Assembly: GCA_044224705.1 (NCBI GenBank)
Contig: JBGAJY010000020.1
Coordinates: 1 to 44,849, forward strand
Source of the DNA: M3007 sp044224705
Lineage (GTDB): Bacteria > Bacteroidota > Bacteroidia > Chitinophagales > Saprospiraceae
Direction: 5' to 3'
Length of the DNA: 44,849 nucleotides
A program made the translations under genes and the position numbers. How positions within the stretch are numbered: position 1 is the stretch's first letter; every line of letters begins with the position of its first letter. The notes below the pieces were generated by a model. The model was not told the DNA's origin and searched no databases. It saw nothing but the letters and a program-made list of their open reading frames with translations. This document shows positions 20,675-28,999 of the stretch, piece by piece.

Positions 20675-21108
20675 AAGCCGGCTTTGAGATAAGCCCAGTG
20701 CTTTTCCTGTTTCATGATGATCTCCAGTATACCGACGGGAACGGTGCGGCATTCGGCCACGAGGTCTTCCCGTTTGAGTTTTCGGTCGCGCATGGAGTTC
20801 TCGCAAGCCACAAAATCGACCCCGCGGGCTTTAAGTTTTCGGATGCCGTCCGCCTGTTTCGTCAGGCTGAGTTGTAAAAAACTGATGCCGTTGCTGTGGC
20901 ATACGACTTCAATTTTTGAATTGGGCGCCGCATCGAGCAGGTGGGTGATTTGTTTGATCACTGCTTTTTGCACCAGCGTGTCGCCGCTGGTCAGTTGAAT
21001 GACCACTTTGTGTTTTTGGGTGCTGATGACGGCGGGCGCAGCATCAGACTGTGCATGAACGGCGGACGAAATCAGCAGCGCAACAACAAAGAGCAAGAAG
21101 TTTTTCAT
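20671..21108 (-). CDS. Periplasmic DsrE-like protein
   Basis: A 145-residue protein. It has a clear Sec signal peptide (MKNFLLFVVALLISSAVHAQ) and a DsrE/DsrF-like fold: HKVVIQLTSGDT, a central KIEVVCHSNGI strand and LKARGVDFVACENSMRDRKL, whose Cys is at the position conserved in this family. DsrE-type proteins carry or sense sulfane sulfur; the exported Bacteroidota version has no defined role. I chose the ATG at 21108 because it begins the signal peptide. It is 31 bp downstream of the Kelch-like gene on the same strand. Confidence 0.8.
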   Translation of the reverse strand: MKNFLLFVVALLISSAVHAQSDAAPAVISTQKHKVVIQLTSGDTLVQKAVIKQITHLLDAAPNSKIEVVCHSNGISFLQLSLTKQADGIRKLKARGVDFVACENSMRDRKLKREDLVAECRTVPVGILEIIMKQEKHWAYLKAGF

Positions 21109-21139
21109 ATTTCTGAACGGGTTTGGCCTGAATCCGGCT

Positions 21140-22753
21140 TTATCGGGCAATGATCAATTGTATCGTATCTATGAATTGATTGGTGACGAGGGAAACCGGG
21201 TATATTCCTTTGGGAAAATTTTCCAGCCTGAATTCAAAGCGATGCTCGCCGGCCGGAAGTTCCCCCAAATCTTCTGCAACAATGGTTTGAGCGGTTTGAG
21301 TTTGCAAAACAATACTGGTTTGCGCCGGACGGCTCAGGGTAAAAGTAAGCAGAATCATATTCTGAGCCGGATTGGGCGTTAATTTAGTTGCCGTCAAAGG
21401 GGATTGCTGCTCAGGAACCGGTACGCCCGTTGAAATTGCATCGCGCACAAAATATGCCGCGTAGATGGCCGGATGGGCGCGGCTTTGTTCTTCCTGGTTG
21501 TCAAAAAACACATTCGGCAAATCGCTTTCGATGCCACCGACAAGGTATCCGATCAGGGAACTGTCGCCACTCAATTGGTCCAGCCTGAGAATCTCAGTCC
21601 CCGACACCATAGGCAGTCCCGCCAGTGGCAGAAATTCCGCCCCGGCACCTAAAAAGCCTGGGAGCTCGCCGATCTTTTCTTCAATCACCGCGCCGTCAGG
21701 CTGTCGGGTTATGCGGCCAACGGTGCGTACAAAAGGCACATTATCATCCTGCTGGAACTGACCGCTCTGATCAAAGTAAAATTGGGCAATGCCGCCGAAA
21801 AAGACCGTTTGCATTTTGTTGCTGACAGCATCGTACAATCCCACCTTTGCGCAGTGGTATTGATTCAGGCGATGCTGGAAACTATTGTTCACGGCAAAAC
21901 CTGTGCTGTCAAAATCCACTGAATTGAGATAGGGCAGGTCTATAATGGGTGCAAACACGCCTGAAAACATGGTAAAACCCTGGTGCCCGTCAGGAAATAT
22001 CTGTGGCACAAGATTGTAATCCCGGCGTTGCAAACTGACCTCGTCATGCCATTCCGGCAAGTGCGTCACCGTCAAAGAATCCCCGTCATTCTCCACGCTG
22101 AACCGGCGAATGGCATTGGTGTAAGTTTGAACAAATGTAGGGTGGTTCATGGGGTTGTACCGGCCATCGAACCTATGGCCTCCTGCCAGATAAAACACCT
22201 CCCCCTGCCGGACCAACTGCCCTCCGCTGACGGCAAATTGTTGATCCGTCACAGACTGGAACCAGGGTAAAATGGATTCATTGGCCGACGCAGATTTTAT
22301 CAAACTGTCGAGCCTGACCACGGTGAGCATTGGGTATGTGACGTGATCATCCGCAACGGCACTAAACCCATAACCGCCAACGAGATACAACCACGGGCCA
22401 TCTTGGCAAAATTGAATATTGGTCGCTCCTAATTGTTCCTGTTGCGGAGCCGGCAGGCTGTTGACGGGGACGGAGAAAAATTGACCTGTCGAAGGGGTGA
22501 GCACAACGATATTCATGTTGTTTCCTTCGGGTAAAAAGGCCGCAAACGGCTGCCGCCGGTGCAAACCGTCCGTTCTGCCGCCCAATAAAACGATTTGCTC
22601 GCCTACCTGCCCGACAGCGGCTGATTGCAAACCGGGAAAGTCGGGGATTTCAATTTTTTCAAGTGCAATATGGAAGTCGGCAGTTTGCGTGCGTGCAGAT
22701 GTGATGCCCATGGCCGAGGCCAGCACCAACAGAAAAAATCTTTGGGTATTCAT
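21140..22753 (-). CDS. Kelch-like beta-propeller protein with T9SS sorting domain
   Basis: A 537-residue secreted protein. The signal peptide is MNTQRFFLLVLASAMGITSA. The body has Kelch-like blades: VGEQIVLLGGRTDGLH, GPWLYLVGGYGFS, GEVFYLAGGHRFDGRYN and LIGYLVGGIESD, each with the diglycine pattern. The last 80 residues (TKLTPNPAQNMILLTFTL to DTIQLIIAR) form a type IX secretion C-terminal domain. Function unknown; probably cell surface. ATG at 22753 is preferred over an upstream GTG because it begins the signal peptide. It follows the small membrane protein gene by 60 bp. Confidence 0.8.
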   Translation of the reverse strand: MNTQRFFLLVLASAMGITSARTQTADFHIALEKIEIPDFPGLQSAAVGQVGEQIVLLGGRTDGLHRRQPFAAFLPEGNNMNIVVLTPSTGQFFSVPVNSLPAPQQEQLGATNIQFCQDGPWLYLVGGYGFSAVADDHVTYPMLTVVRLDSLIKSASANESILPWFQSVTDQQFAVSGGQLVRQGEVFYLAGGHRFDGRYNPMNHPTFVQTYTNAIRRFSVENDGDSLTVTHLPEWHDEVSLQRRDYNLVPQIFPDGHQGFTMFSGVFAPIIDLPYLNSVDFDSTGFAVNNSFQHRLNQYHCAKVGLYDAVSNKMQTVFFGGIAQFYFDQSGQFQQDDNVPFVRTVGRITRQPDGAVIEEKIGELPGFLGAGAEFLPLAGLPMVSGTEILRLDQLSGDSSLIGYLVGGIESDLPNVFFDNQEEQSRAHPAIYAAYFVRDAISTGVPVPEQQSPLTATKLTPNPAQNMILLTFTLSRPAQTSIVLQTQTAQTIVAEDLGELPAGEHRFEFRLENFPKGIYPVSLVTNQFIDTIQLIIAR

Positions 22754-22813
22754 CGTAGCAGGATTTGAATTTTGGAAGCTGTATGACACGACTTCGTCCT
22801 GAGCACGCGGTAG

Positions 22814-23007
22814 TTACTTTTTCTTTCCGCCGAAAAGCCGAATCACTCCCAGCCGCAACAGCAACNNNNNNNNNNNNNNNNNNNNNNNNNNNNNNNNNNN
22901 NNNNNNNNNNNNNNNNNNNCGAGCAGGTGCGGTTCGGGAACAAAAGGCGCCAGTCCAAGGGTCAGGCAGGCCAACAGCACTATTTTCCAGTCGTTCCAGG
23001 GCTTCAT
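22814..23007 (-). CDS. Small membrane protein interrupted by an assembly gap
   Basis: The ATG at 23007-23005 overlaps the stop of the desaturase gene as ATGA, implying translational coupling. It reads 29 residues (MKPWNDWKIVLLACLTLGLA, then PFVPEPHLL) before the N run. On the far side one frame gives LLLRLGVIRLFGGKKK and a TAA at 22816-22814, a plausible membrane end with a basic tail. The two flanks (88 and 52 nt) join in frame only if the missing piece is 3n+1 nt, so the 54-N estimate cannot be exact. A hydrophobic N-terminal helix and a second C-terminal helix are visible. I recall similar short proteins in other Bacteroidota but cannot confirm this. Confidence 0.65.
22866..22919. other. 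Assembly gap (54 N)
   Basis: A run of undetermined bases inside the small membrane protein gene. Reading-frame analysis of the flanks says the true length is not 54. Confidence 1.
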
Positions 23008-23876
23008 TTTTTTCGAAAGGGTTGCAGCATTTGACTGAAAAAACCGTGCGGATATCGGTCCACTTCTTCAAAGCCGAGCGGAATATCGCGGCCGTCGCCG
23101 GGTATCACTGCGGTGCCGAAAAGGTAATCCCACAACGACAAAGTAATGCCGTAGTTGATCCCGAAACGGCCTTCGGGCAAGTGCCTGGCATGGTGCCAGA
23201 TGTGCATTTGCGGACTGTTCAAAATGTATTTCAACGGCCCCAGGGGCAGGTTAATATTCGCATGGTTGAGGTGCCCGATCGCAATCGTGAACAGGTGCAC
23301 CAGGATAAAATCCTGAATCCCGAATCCGATCATGGCCAAGGGCAGGTATTCGATGCTGCGGTATACCAGTGTCTCCCCGAAATGGTAGCGCAAATGCGCC
23401 GCATAACCCATCTGGCGCACCGAGTGGTGCACTTTGTGTACTTCCCAGAGCCAGGGCACCCGGTGCAGCAGCCGGTGCGTGTTCCACTGGATAAAGTCGC
23501 GCACCAGGAACAGGACAAGCAGCTGAACCCAGTGCGGCAAGGCCGCGACATTGATCGCCACGAGGTTCCGGATCCCGAATACATTGGCCAAAAAGGCATT
23601 GAACGCCTTGACCACCACGTCCGAAAAAGCCGCATAGCCCACCAGCCCGAACAGAAAAAAATTGAAGAACATGTAGAACGTATCGAGCCAGAAATCCTCC
23701 CGGATGGCCGGCTGGTTTTTCCGCCAGGGGAACAACAACTCCAGTCCGTACACCACTGCCGAGAGGGCGCTAAGCCAGTAGAAATAGTTGCCCCAGTGCG
23801 GGTTCAGGACTTCATGCCCCAGGTACGCGGCATAGCCGGTAAAACTTTGAACGAATGTTTGCCAGTACGATTCCAT
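23004..23876 (-). CDS. Sterol desaturase / fatty acid hydroxylase family protein
   Basis: A 290-residue integral membrane di-iron oxygenase. The histidine clusters are in order: HRLLH (about residue 134), HKVHH (about 146) and HIWHH (about 226), with an additional GHLNHAN segment between. Four or so membrane helices surround them. Such enzymes hydroxylate or desaturate sterols, carotenoids or alkyl lipids; the substrate here is unknown. It carries its own Crp-type site and -7 element (23887-23932), giving a very short predicted leader. It overlaps the following small membrane protein gene by 4 nt. Its presence in the inferred sulfur regulon is unexpected. Confidence 0.88.
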   Translation of the reverse strand: MESYWQTFVQSFTGYAAYLGHEVLNPHWGNYFYWLSALSAVVYGLELLFPWRKNQPAIREDFWLDTFYMFFNFFLFGLVGYAAFSDVVVKAFNAFLANVFGIRNLVAINVAALPHWVQLLVLFLVRDFIQWNTHRLLHRVPWLWEVHKVHHSVRQMGYAAHLRYHFGETLVYRSIEYLPLAMIGFGIQDFILVHLFTIAIGHLNHANINLPLGPLKYILNSPQMHIWHHARHLPEGRFGINYGITLSLWDYLFGTAVIPGDGRDIPLGFEEVDRYPHGFFSQMLQPFRKK

Positions 23877-23886
23877 GATATGCCGG

Positions 23887-23932
23887 CAAAATTGCGTTGC
23901 CGGGTGTTGTCTTTTGCGTGATAAAAATCACG
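23887..23932 (-). promoter_or_regulatory. Crp-type activator site plus -7 element, desaturase promoter
   Basis: The palindrome CGTGATAAAAATCACG at 23917-23932 is followed (minus strand) by an A-N-N-TTTG element (CAAAATT on the plus strand, 23887-23893). The first T of TTTG is 27 nt from the palindrome edge. If the final G is at -4, the palindrome is centred at -41.5. Confidence 0.8.
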
Positions 23933-23964
23933 TTGCAGGCAAATTTGGCGTAGGCCGGAATAAA

Positions 23965-25659
23965 TCAACGAAAGACGTAATCCACGCCGGTCACCTGAGA
24001 GAGCAGGGTAGGGGGAGCGTCCAGGGCCTTTGCCGCGCCGGTAGGAACCGGAGATACGGGAGAATGCACAGCGAGGTATTCCTTGAGCATTGGGTGCAAA
24101 GTAAAGGGCATGTTTTTACCCTCTTTCACATTGGGAATGCGGCACAACATAGTCTCCGGATCGCCATCGCGTTCGCAGGCCGAAACGGTGTACGTGCGCG
24201 ACAAGTCTAGCGGCTGGCCACCTACGTGCACGCTTTGTACCCGTTTACCCGCTTCGCCGAAGGCATAAAACGTGACTTCCATGCCCCTGAATTTGACCAC
24301 CCAGCCTCCGAAGCGTTTGGAGGCATCTTTTGAAAAAACGTTGTTCAATTCTTTTTCCAACCAGACCATCAGCTGCTCCCCGGTCACTTTGGCCGTGCGC
24401 ACCGTGGAATCCACGGGCAACATGTCGAAAATATAACCTTCCGTGATCGGGATCAGCCCGTCGGCATTGGGGGTACTGCGTGGCGGGCAAAACCGGAAGC
24501 CGTTAGAGAGCACGATCTCGGTGCCCACTTTCCAGGCCAGGGCATCGAGGATCAGGGTATCTATGGTGTTTTCCACCACAAAATAGCGGTACAAAGGCAC
24601 CCTGCTGTATCCGACCACCTTCTCGATATCGGCCACAAAAGGCGCTTCCATTTGCTCGATGAGGCGTGTGATTTCTTTTTTAGGCTTGATTTTGTGCGCG
24701 TCTACTTCCAGCAACTCGTAGTGCTCGCCGGTAATTTTTCCATCCTGAACCGTCAGATCAAGCCGGCCCACGAAGGAGCCGAATGCGCCGGGTTCTACAA
24801 CTTTGGCATGCTTGCACCGGATTGGAGTGCGTACGCGTTCGTGGGTGTCGCCACCGAAAATGTAGTCGACACCTTCACATTCCGGCATATTGGCCAGGGC
24901 GATTTGCTGCGACAGCCCCAGGTGCGAGAGGATGATCACGAAATCGCATTGTTCCTGTTCTCTCAGCACGCCGATGTAGTAAGCCAGATTCTCCTCCGGC
25001 TTCGTGTAAATGATGCCTTTGGAATAATTGGGCGACTGCCGAAGTGGCACCAATGGATCGGTGTAACCTAAAAAACCAATTTTTACCCCCAGGCGCGACC
25101 AGGTAAAATAGGGCGGAAAAACCAGTTCGCCCTTTTTCCCATCTCCGGCGTCATGAAACATGTTGGCGCAGACCTTCGGCGCATCGAGGCCGCCGAGCAG
25201 GGTTTGCATGTTCTTTTTGTAATACACCACCTCCCAGTTGCCCGGCAGGTAGAGGTCGTAGCCCATGCTGTTTAAAATGGGAGAAATGGCCTTGCCGGTG
25301 GTTTTGACCGACAATTCACTGCCCTGGAACATATCGCCGGTATCGACGATGAAGGTGTTGGGGTTGCTTTTCCGGATTTTATCGAACAAGGTGGCGATAT
25401 GGGCGTACCCGGCCGTTTTGCGAAAAACCATTTGGTCATTTTCCCAAAACAACTCGTCGTGCGGGTGTACCTGACAATGCACATCGGTGGTTTGAAGAAG
25501 TGTAATAGTACCGGAAGAAGGCGTGGGCGATTCCGTGCCAAAGCCAGTCCGGCTGTGTTCATTTTCGGGAGCGGAAGCAGTGAGCGCCAGGGGCGACAAA
25601 TTGGCTCCAAGGCCTGTAAGAAGGGTGTTGCGCAGAAATTTGCGTCGATTGATAGGCAT
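23965..25659 (-). CDS. SoxB-like thiosulfohydrolase / 5'-nucleotidase family, Tat-exported
   Basis: A 564-residue metallophosphoesterase of the 5'-nucleotidase/SoxB family. MPINRRKFLRN gives a twin-arginine-type signal. Metal motifs: TTDVHCQ (D59, H61), VDTGDMFQGS (D109), GNWEVVYY (N141, W142), SHLGL and GGDTHERV. Typical nucleotidases have GNHEF; here the catalytic His is Trp, as in SoxB, whose motif is G-[HN]-W-E. SoxB removes sulfate from the SoxY carrier-bound thiosulfate. The C-terminal half resembles the 5'-nucleotidase substrate domain. It starts 10 nt after the TsdA-like gene and shares its promoter. No soxYZ or soxXA lies in the window, so the partner is unknown; a nucleotidase role cannot be excluded. 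ATG at 25659 starts the Tat signal; the longer frame overlaps the cytochrome gene. Confidence 0.75.
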   Translation of the reverse strand: MPINRRKFLRNTLLTGLGANLSPLALTASAPENEHSRTGFGTESPTPSSGTITLLQTTDVHCQVHPHDELFWENDQMVFRKTAGYAHIATLFDKIRKSNPNTFIVDTGDMFQGSELSVKTTGKAISPILNSMGYDLYLPGNWEVVYYKKNMQTLLGGLDAPKVCANMFHDAGDGKKGELVFPPYFTWSRLGVKIGFLGYTDPLVPLRQSPNYSKGIIYTKPEENLAYYIGVLREQEQCDFVIILSHLGLSQQIALANMPECEGVDYIFGGDTHERVRTPIRCKHAKVVEPGAFGSFVGRLDLTVQDGKITGEHYELLEVDAHKIKPKKEITRLIEQMEAPFVADIEKVVGYSRVPLYRYFVVENTIDTLILDALAWKVGTEIVLSNGFRFCPPRSTPNADGLIPITEGYIFDMLPVDSTVRTAKVTGEQLMVWLEKELNNVFSKDASKRFGGWVVKFRGMEVTFYAFGEAGKRVQSVHVGGQPLDLSRTYTVSACERDGDPETMLCRIPNVKEGKNMPFTLHPMLKEYLAVHSPVSPVPTGAAKALDAPPTLLSQVTGVDYVFR

Positions 25660-25669
25660 GGCCGGGCAG

Positions 25670-26836
25670 TTATTTTTTCTGGTTCTGTTTGTTAAAAGCG
25701 ATGATCGGACCGAACGGGCCGTACTTGTGCATGGTTTCCGGAAAGCTGTCTTTAAAAGGACCGAACGGGTGGTCAAAAGGTTTTTTACTGATGTCCGGCC
25801 AGTCGGTTGCCAAAAACGGGTGTTCCGGCCTGGGCTGCGAATTGACAAATGCCGCAACGTCCCAGGCTTCTTCGTCGCTCAGTTGCGGGTTGTCAAAACT
25901 GGCGCCGAAGGGCATATTGGCCTTTACGTAGCCCGCAAGCCGCGACAACCGAAACAAGCCGGCGCCCTGGTTATAACTCTGTTGGCCCCACAACGGCGGA
26001 TAACGCCGCGGGCTGTCGGGCATGGGCAGGCCCTGACCGTTGGCGCCGTGACAGGAAGCACATTTGTTTTGATAAACGAGTTTGCCTTGCGCCGGGTCGG
26101 CAGCGCGGTCGAGCGGAGCAAGTTCGACAAGGCCGGCGCCTTTCGGCTTTTCCCCTTTCGGAACGCCGGTGCCCAGCCAGCGCAGATACGCCATGATGGC
26201 ACGCATTTCACGGCCGGTCGTATCGATTGCCTGGCCATTGAGGCTGCGTTGAAAACAATCGTTGACGCGTTTTGGGATGGTTTCCAGGCTGCCTGAGCGG
26301 GCGCGCATCTGCGGATAGGTGCTCTGAACAGCAAAATAATTGTTCCCGAACGGCTTGCAACCCGCGTCGAGATGGCAATTCTGACAGTTCATCCCGTTGA
26401 TCGTGCCGGGGCGCACCAGCCCGCTTTCGCCGTAATAATCCTGCGTATGGGCGATCAAATCGCGGCCATAGTTGATCAGATCGTGTTCGGCATCCGTTTG
26501 CGCCAGATAGATATTGGGCGCCTGCCAGAGGGTGTTTTTGTCATACACCGGCTGGTATTTTTCCCGTTCGGCGGCCTGGGCCTTCGTTTCGGCCGAACGG
26601 TCGGCTATCCAGATGACCGTCCCAAATACCACCATTAAAAGGGCCAAAAGGCGAAGTATCAGTCCCAGCCGGTGAATAAAAAGGGCCTGGCGTACGAGGT
26701 TCGGGTCGCCCGAATCACGCGAGATTTTTTGCTGAAAAAGAGCCAGACGGCCCGACGCGGCAAAAATACCGAGCGTCACTGCGCCGATCACCAGCAAAAG
26801 CAGGGGAAAAAAGTAGGAACTGGTTGCCATGTCCAT
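25670..26836 (-). CDS. TsdA-like diheme cytochrome c (thiosulfate dehydrogenase family)
   Basis: A 388-residue membrane-anchored cytochrome. Two N-terminal hydrophobic helices (about 8-28 and 53-77) are followed by a periplasmic region. Heme motif 1 is CQNCH (C151-H155), heme motif 2 is CASCH (C259-H263). Between them is NDCFQRSLNG with C194, the place of the unusual cysteine axial ligand in TsdA and SoxA. M308 in ANMPFG fits as ligand of heme 2. TsdA joins two thiosulfates into tetrathionate; some members run in reverse. It leads the operon with the SoxB-like gene and has a Crp-type promoter at 26862-26907. The protein starts MDMATSS; a second ATG two codons later is possible. The two-helix anchor is unlike soluble TsdA. 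Confidence 0.78.
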   Translation of the reverse strand: MDMATSSYFFPLLLLVIGAVTLGIFAASGRLALFQQKISRDSGDPNLVRQALFIHRLGLILRLLALLMVVFGTVIWIADRSAETKAQAAEREKYQPVYDKNTLWQAPNIYLAQTDAEHDLINYGRDLIAHTQDYYGESGLVRPGTINGMNCQNCHLDAGCKPFGNNYFAVQSTYPQMRARSGSLETIPKRVNDCFQRSLNGQAIDTTGREMRAIMAYLRWLGTGVPKGEKPKGAGLVELAPLDRAADPAQGKLVYQNKCASCHGANGQGLPMPDSPRRYPPLWGQQSYNQGAGLFRLSRLAGYVKANMPFGASFDNPQLSDEEAWDVAAFVNSQPRPEHPFLATDWPDISKKPFDHPFGPFKDSFPETMHKYGPFGPIIAFNKQNQKK

Positions 26837-26861
26837 TCAAGACGGGAGTGGTTAGTTCCTG

Positions 26862-26907
26862 CAAAGGTTGCGAAGTACCGGGGTAGTATGGCGTGATATT
26901 TATCACG
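26862..26907 (-). promoter_or_regulatory. Crp-type activator site plus -7 element, tsdA-soxB promoter
   Basis: The palindrome CGTGATATTTATCACG at 26892-26907 is followed on the minus strand by A-N-N-TTTG (CAAAGGT on plus, 26862-26868) at the same 27-nt distance as in five other promoters. The predicted leader is about 22 nt. Confidence 0.85.
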
Positions 26908-26943
26908 AAAAACAGGCGCCTGCCGAATGACTCACGATGGCTG

Positions 26944-28114
26944 TCAGGCCAACCCTTTCAGGATGGCCGACCAGTACATTCTTGGCAAAACCTGTTTTTT
27001 TAACTGATACATTACTCCAGCGTTCCTTGGACTGATCGAATGGGAAGGCTTCCATCGGCTGCTGTTGGTAATCGAACCCGCCAAAACCAGTTACGCAGCC
27101 AATACCAACGACAGGAGTAAGGTCTGATAAGCTGCGAAGCTGGCTGGCCTACATTCGATCCAGCAGGTTTTGAACGACCACGGGGGCCTGCTTGCGAATC
27201 GCCGCGCCGGTTTTGGAAATGGGCAGTCCCGCTGCGTCGCCGAGGAAGATGTTGGCGCGCTGTTACGCGTAAAGGTTGTCCCTTTTGTCCATCTCCACCC
27301 ATCCCGCCGTATTGGCCAGCGCGGGCTGCTGCGAATGAAATCCGGGGCGCTTTCAGTGGCGGCGTCGGACTACGTCAAACCCAGCGACCAGACTTCGTCT
27401 CTTTGCGTTGTTCAAGCGAACTGACCAACCGCGCCCGCAAGGTTGGAGCCGTCGATTTCTACTGTATGACATTGAAATTGAGATGGATATTGCTGCGTTT
27501 GCACACCCCCAGCAAGGTTTATGGGGCACCGTAAACAAATTTGCCTGCGCCGCTCCAGTACTGGGCGTTGCTGGGTAAAGCGTCATGTTGCGGAAATAAT
27601 CCGCACAGGTACATGATTTTACAAAAGAAAACGTTTATCGACCAAGCGGAAGGCCAGGAAAACAGCCTTCCCGCCCTGAAATTTCTGGCGCGAGTTCGAA
27701 CTGCGGGAGCCGTCTGGAAGGAATAATTGCTGTAAATCAGTTGTTTTTCCCGATCGTTTCGGGCAACCCTTTAATGGCGCCCCAGTTCAATTGAATTCCG
27801 GGACAAACGATGAGGTAATCGTAGGTCACTTCCCCGCCTTCCAGCAACACTTTGTTTTGATCCGGCTCAAAACCGCGCGCTTTCACCTTCAGCCAGTCGA
27901 CACCTTTGGGCATCACATCGGCCTCTTCACGCACTGTTTCAGTAATGTCAAAGGCGCCACCGCCCACAAGGGTCCAGGCAGGCTGGTAATAGTGCTGTTT
28001 GGCTGGATCGACGATGGCGATATCCAATGCGCGGTTTTTTCGCAGCAGTTGCGCAGCCACCGAAATGCCTGCATTGCCACCTCCGATGATGACTATTGGG
28101 TAATGATTTTTCAT
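26944..28114 (-). pseudogene. Decayed sulfide:quinone oxidoreductase (sqr) pseudogene
   Basis: The first 120 or so codons (28114 to about 27740) are intact and encode an FAD-binding SQR N-terminus: IVIIGGGNAGISVAAQL, HYYQPAWTLVGGGA, MPKGVDW, YLIVCPGIQLNWGAIKGLPE. The frame then ends in TGA at 27737. SQR-like pieces continue down the minus strand in shifting frames: YSNYSFQ (27734 down), KIMYL (27606-27620), SNAQYWSGAGK (27539-27571), LLGVCKRSNIHLNFN (27471-27517), EIDGSNLAGAVGQ, LANTAGWVEMDK (27295-27330 region), and a clean ANIFLGDAAGLPISKTGAA to NLLDRM (27152-27259). A tail fits MYWSAILKGLA with TGA at 26946-26944. There are at least four frame changes and several stops. Neighbouring genes are intact, so I favour real decay over sequencing error. 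Confidence 0.85.
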
Positions 28115-28295
28115 GTAGAGGAAAAGTGGTTTGATTCGACCACAAACATCATCCTAGCCGCTTTTCGCGCTATTGCACTTTTCGGAGAAGAATTAGTGTT
28201 TTTCAGAGGAAATGAAATTTAATTGGGTGGAATTTGATTTGTCTGGTAAATAATTGCACGATTCCGGGCGGATTAAACGCGCGCATTTGTCAAAA
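28115..28295. other. Intergenic region upstream of the sqr pseudogene
   Basis: A non-coding stretch between the sqr remnant and the peroxiredoxin terminator. A possible old -7 element (CAAACAT, plus strand 28143-28149) is present, but at the expected 27-nt distance (28173-28188) there is no GTGA-N6-TCAC palindrome. Confidence 0.5.
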
Positions 28296-28330
28296 AAAAG
28301 AGCCGGCGCATTTTATGCGCCGGCTCTTTT
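28292..28330 (-). terminator. Strong terminator after the peroxiredoxin gene
   Basis: A perfect 15-bp inverted repeat (28296-28310 with 28316-28330, loop TTTTA). On the minus strand it is followed by a run of eight T, ideal for ending the peroxiredoxin transcript. Confidence 0.92.
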
Positions 28331-28348
28331 CACGTCCCTCAGTCGTGG

Positions 28349-28999
28349 TTAATTCAGATTTCGTCTCGCCAGGTAAAAATCAACCATTTCGTAGTCGCTT
28401 TTCAGACGCGTGTCAAGTTCGTCGAGTGTTTTCGGCGGAGGCACAATGGCTTTATCGCCTGGTTTCCAGTTGAGCGGGAGAGCACATTTGCACTGGTCGG
28501 CTGTTTGCAACGCCACAAGCACCCGCTTGATTTCTTCCATGTTTCGGCCAATATTCAGCGGATAATACATGATCAGTCTGATTTTGAAATCAGGGTCGAT
28601 GAAGAACACGGCACGTACAGCAGATGTTTCACTTGCACCCGGTTGGAGCATCCCGTAGGTTTTGGCTACCGACATATCAATGTCGGCAATGATAGGGAAT
28701 TGAAAAAACACCCCGGTTTTTTCACGAACATTTTGAACCCACGCAATGTGGGAGTGAATACTGTCGATGCTCAGGCCGATGAGTTGGGTACCATGTGCGG
28801 TAAAAAAATCCTTCTCCTGCGCGAAGCCCGACATTTCAGTGGTGCACACCGGCGTAAAATCGGCGGGATGTGAAAAAAGAATAGTCCATGATCCTTTGGC
28901 GTATTCCGAAAAGCGAAGTTTCCCGGTCGTGGTAAGCGCTTCAAAATCTGGTGCAATATCGCCGATGCGTGGCATGGTTGGAATGGCAGTAGTTTCCAT
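28349..28999 (-). CDS. 1-Cys peroxiredoxin (Prx6/AhpC-TSA family)
   Basis: A 216-residue cytoplasmic peroxidase. The peroxidatic Cys is in HPADFTPVCTTEM (about residue 52). The downstream Prx6-type C-terminal domain includes AVFFIDPDFKIRLIMYYPLNIGRN and NWKPGDKAIVPPP. Length fits the Prx6 subgroup. It would reduce hydrogen peroxide or organic peroxides, and its thiol could also meet sulfane sulfur in this sulfur-rich context. It is divergent from the first MBL/rhodanese gene. METTAIPTM may start at either Met; the first ATG is used. Confidence 0.9.
   Translation of the reverse strand: METTAIPTMPRIGDIAPDFEALTTTGKLRFSEYAKGSWTILFSHPADFTPVCTTEMSGFAQEKDFFTAHGTQLIGLSIDSIHSHIAWVQNVREKTGVFFQFPIIADIDMSVAKTYGMLQPGASETSAVRAVFFIDPDFKIRLIMYYPLNIGRNMEEIKRVLVALQTADQCKCALPLNWKPGDKAIVPPPKTLDELDTRLKSDYEMVDFYLARRNLN

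Noticed and set aside
27170..27424. Short plus-strand frame in the 27-kb non-coding stretch
   Set aside because: It is antisense to recognisable SQR fragments on the minus strand, which explain the sequence better as a pseudogene.
28143..28188. Possible Crp-type promoter for the sqr pseudogene
   Set aside because: A CAAAnnT element is present, but the 16 nt at the expected place (TTGCACTTTTCGGAGA) is not palindromic and lacks GTGA/TCAC.
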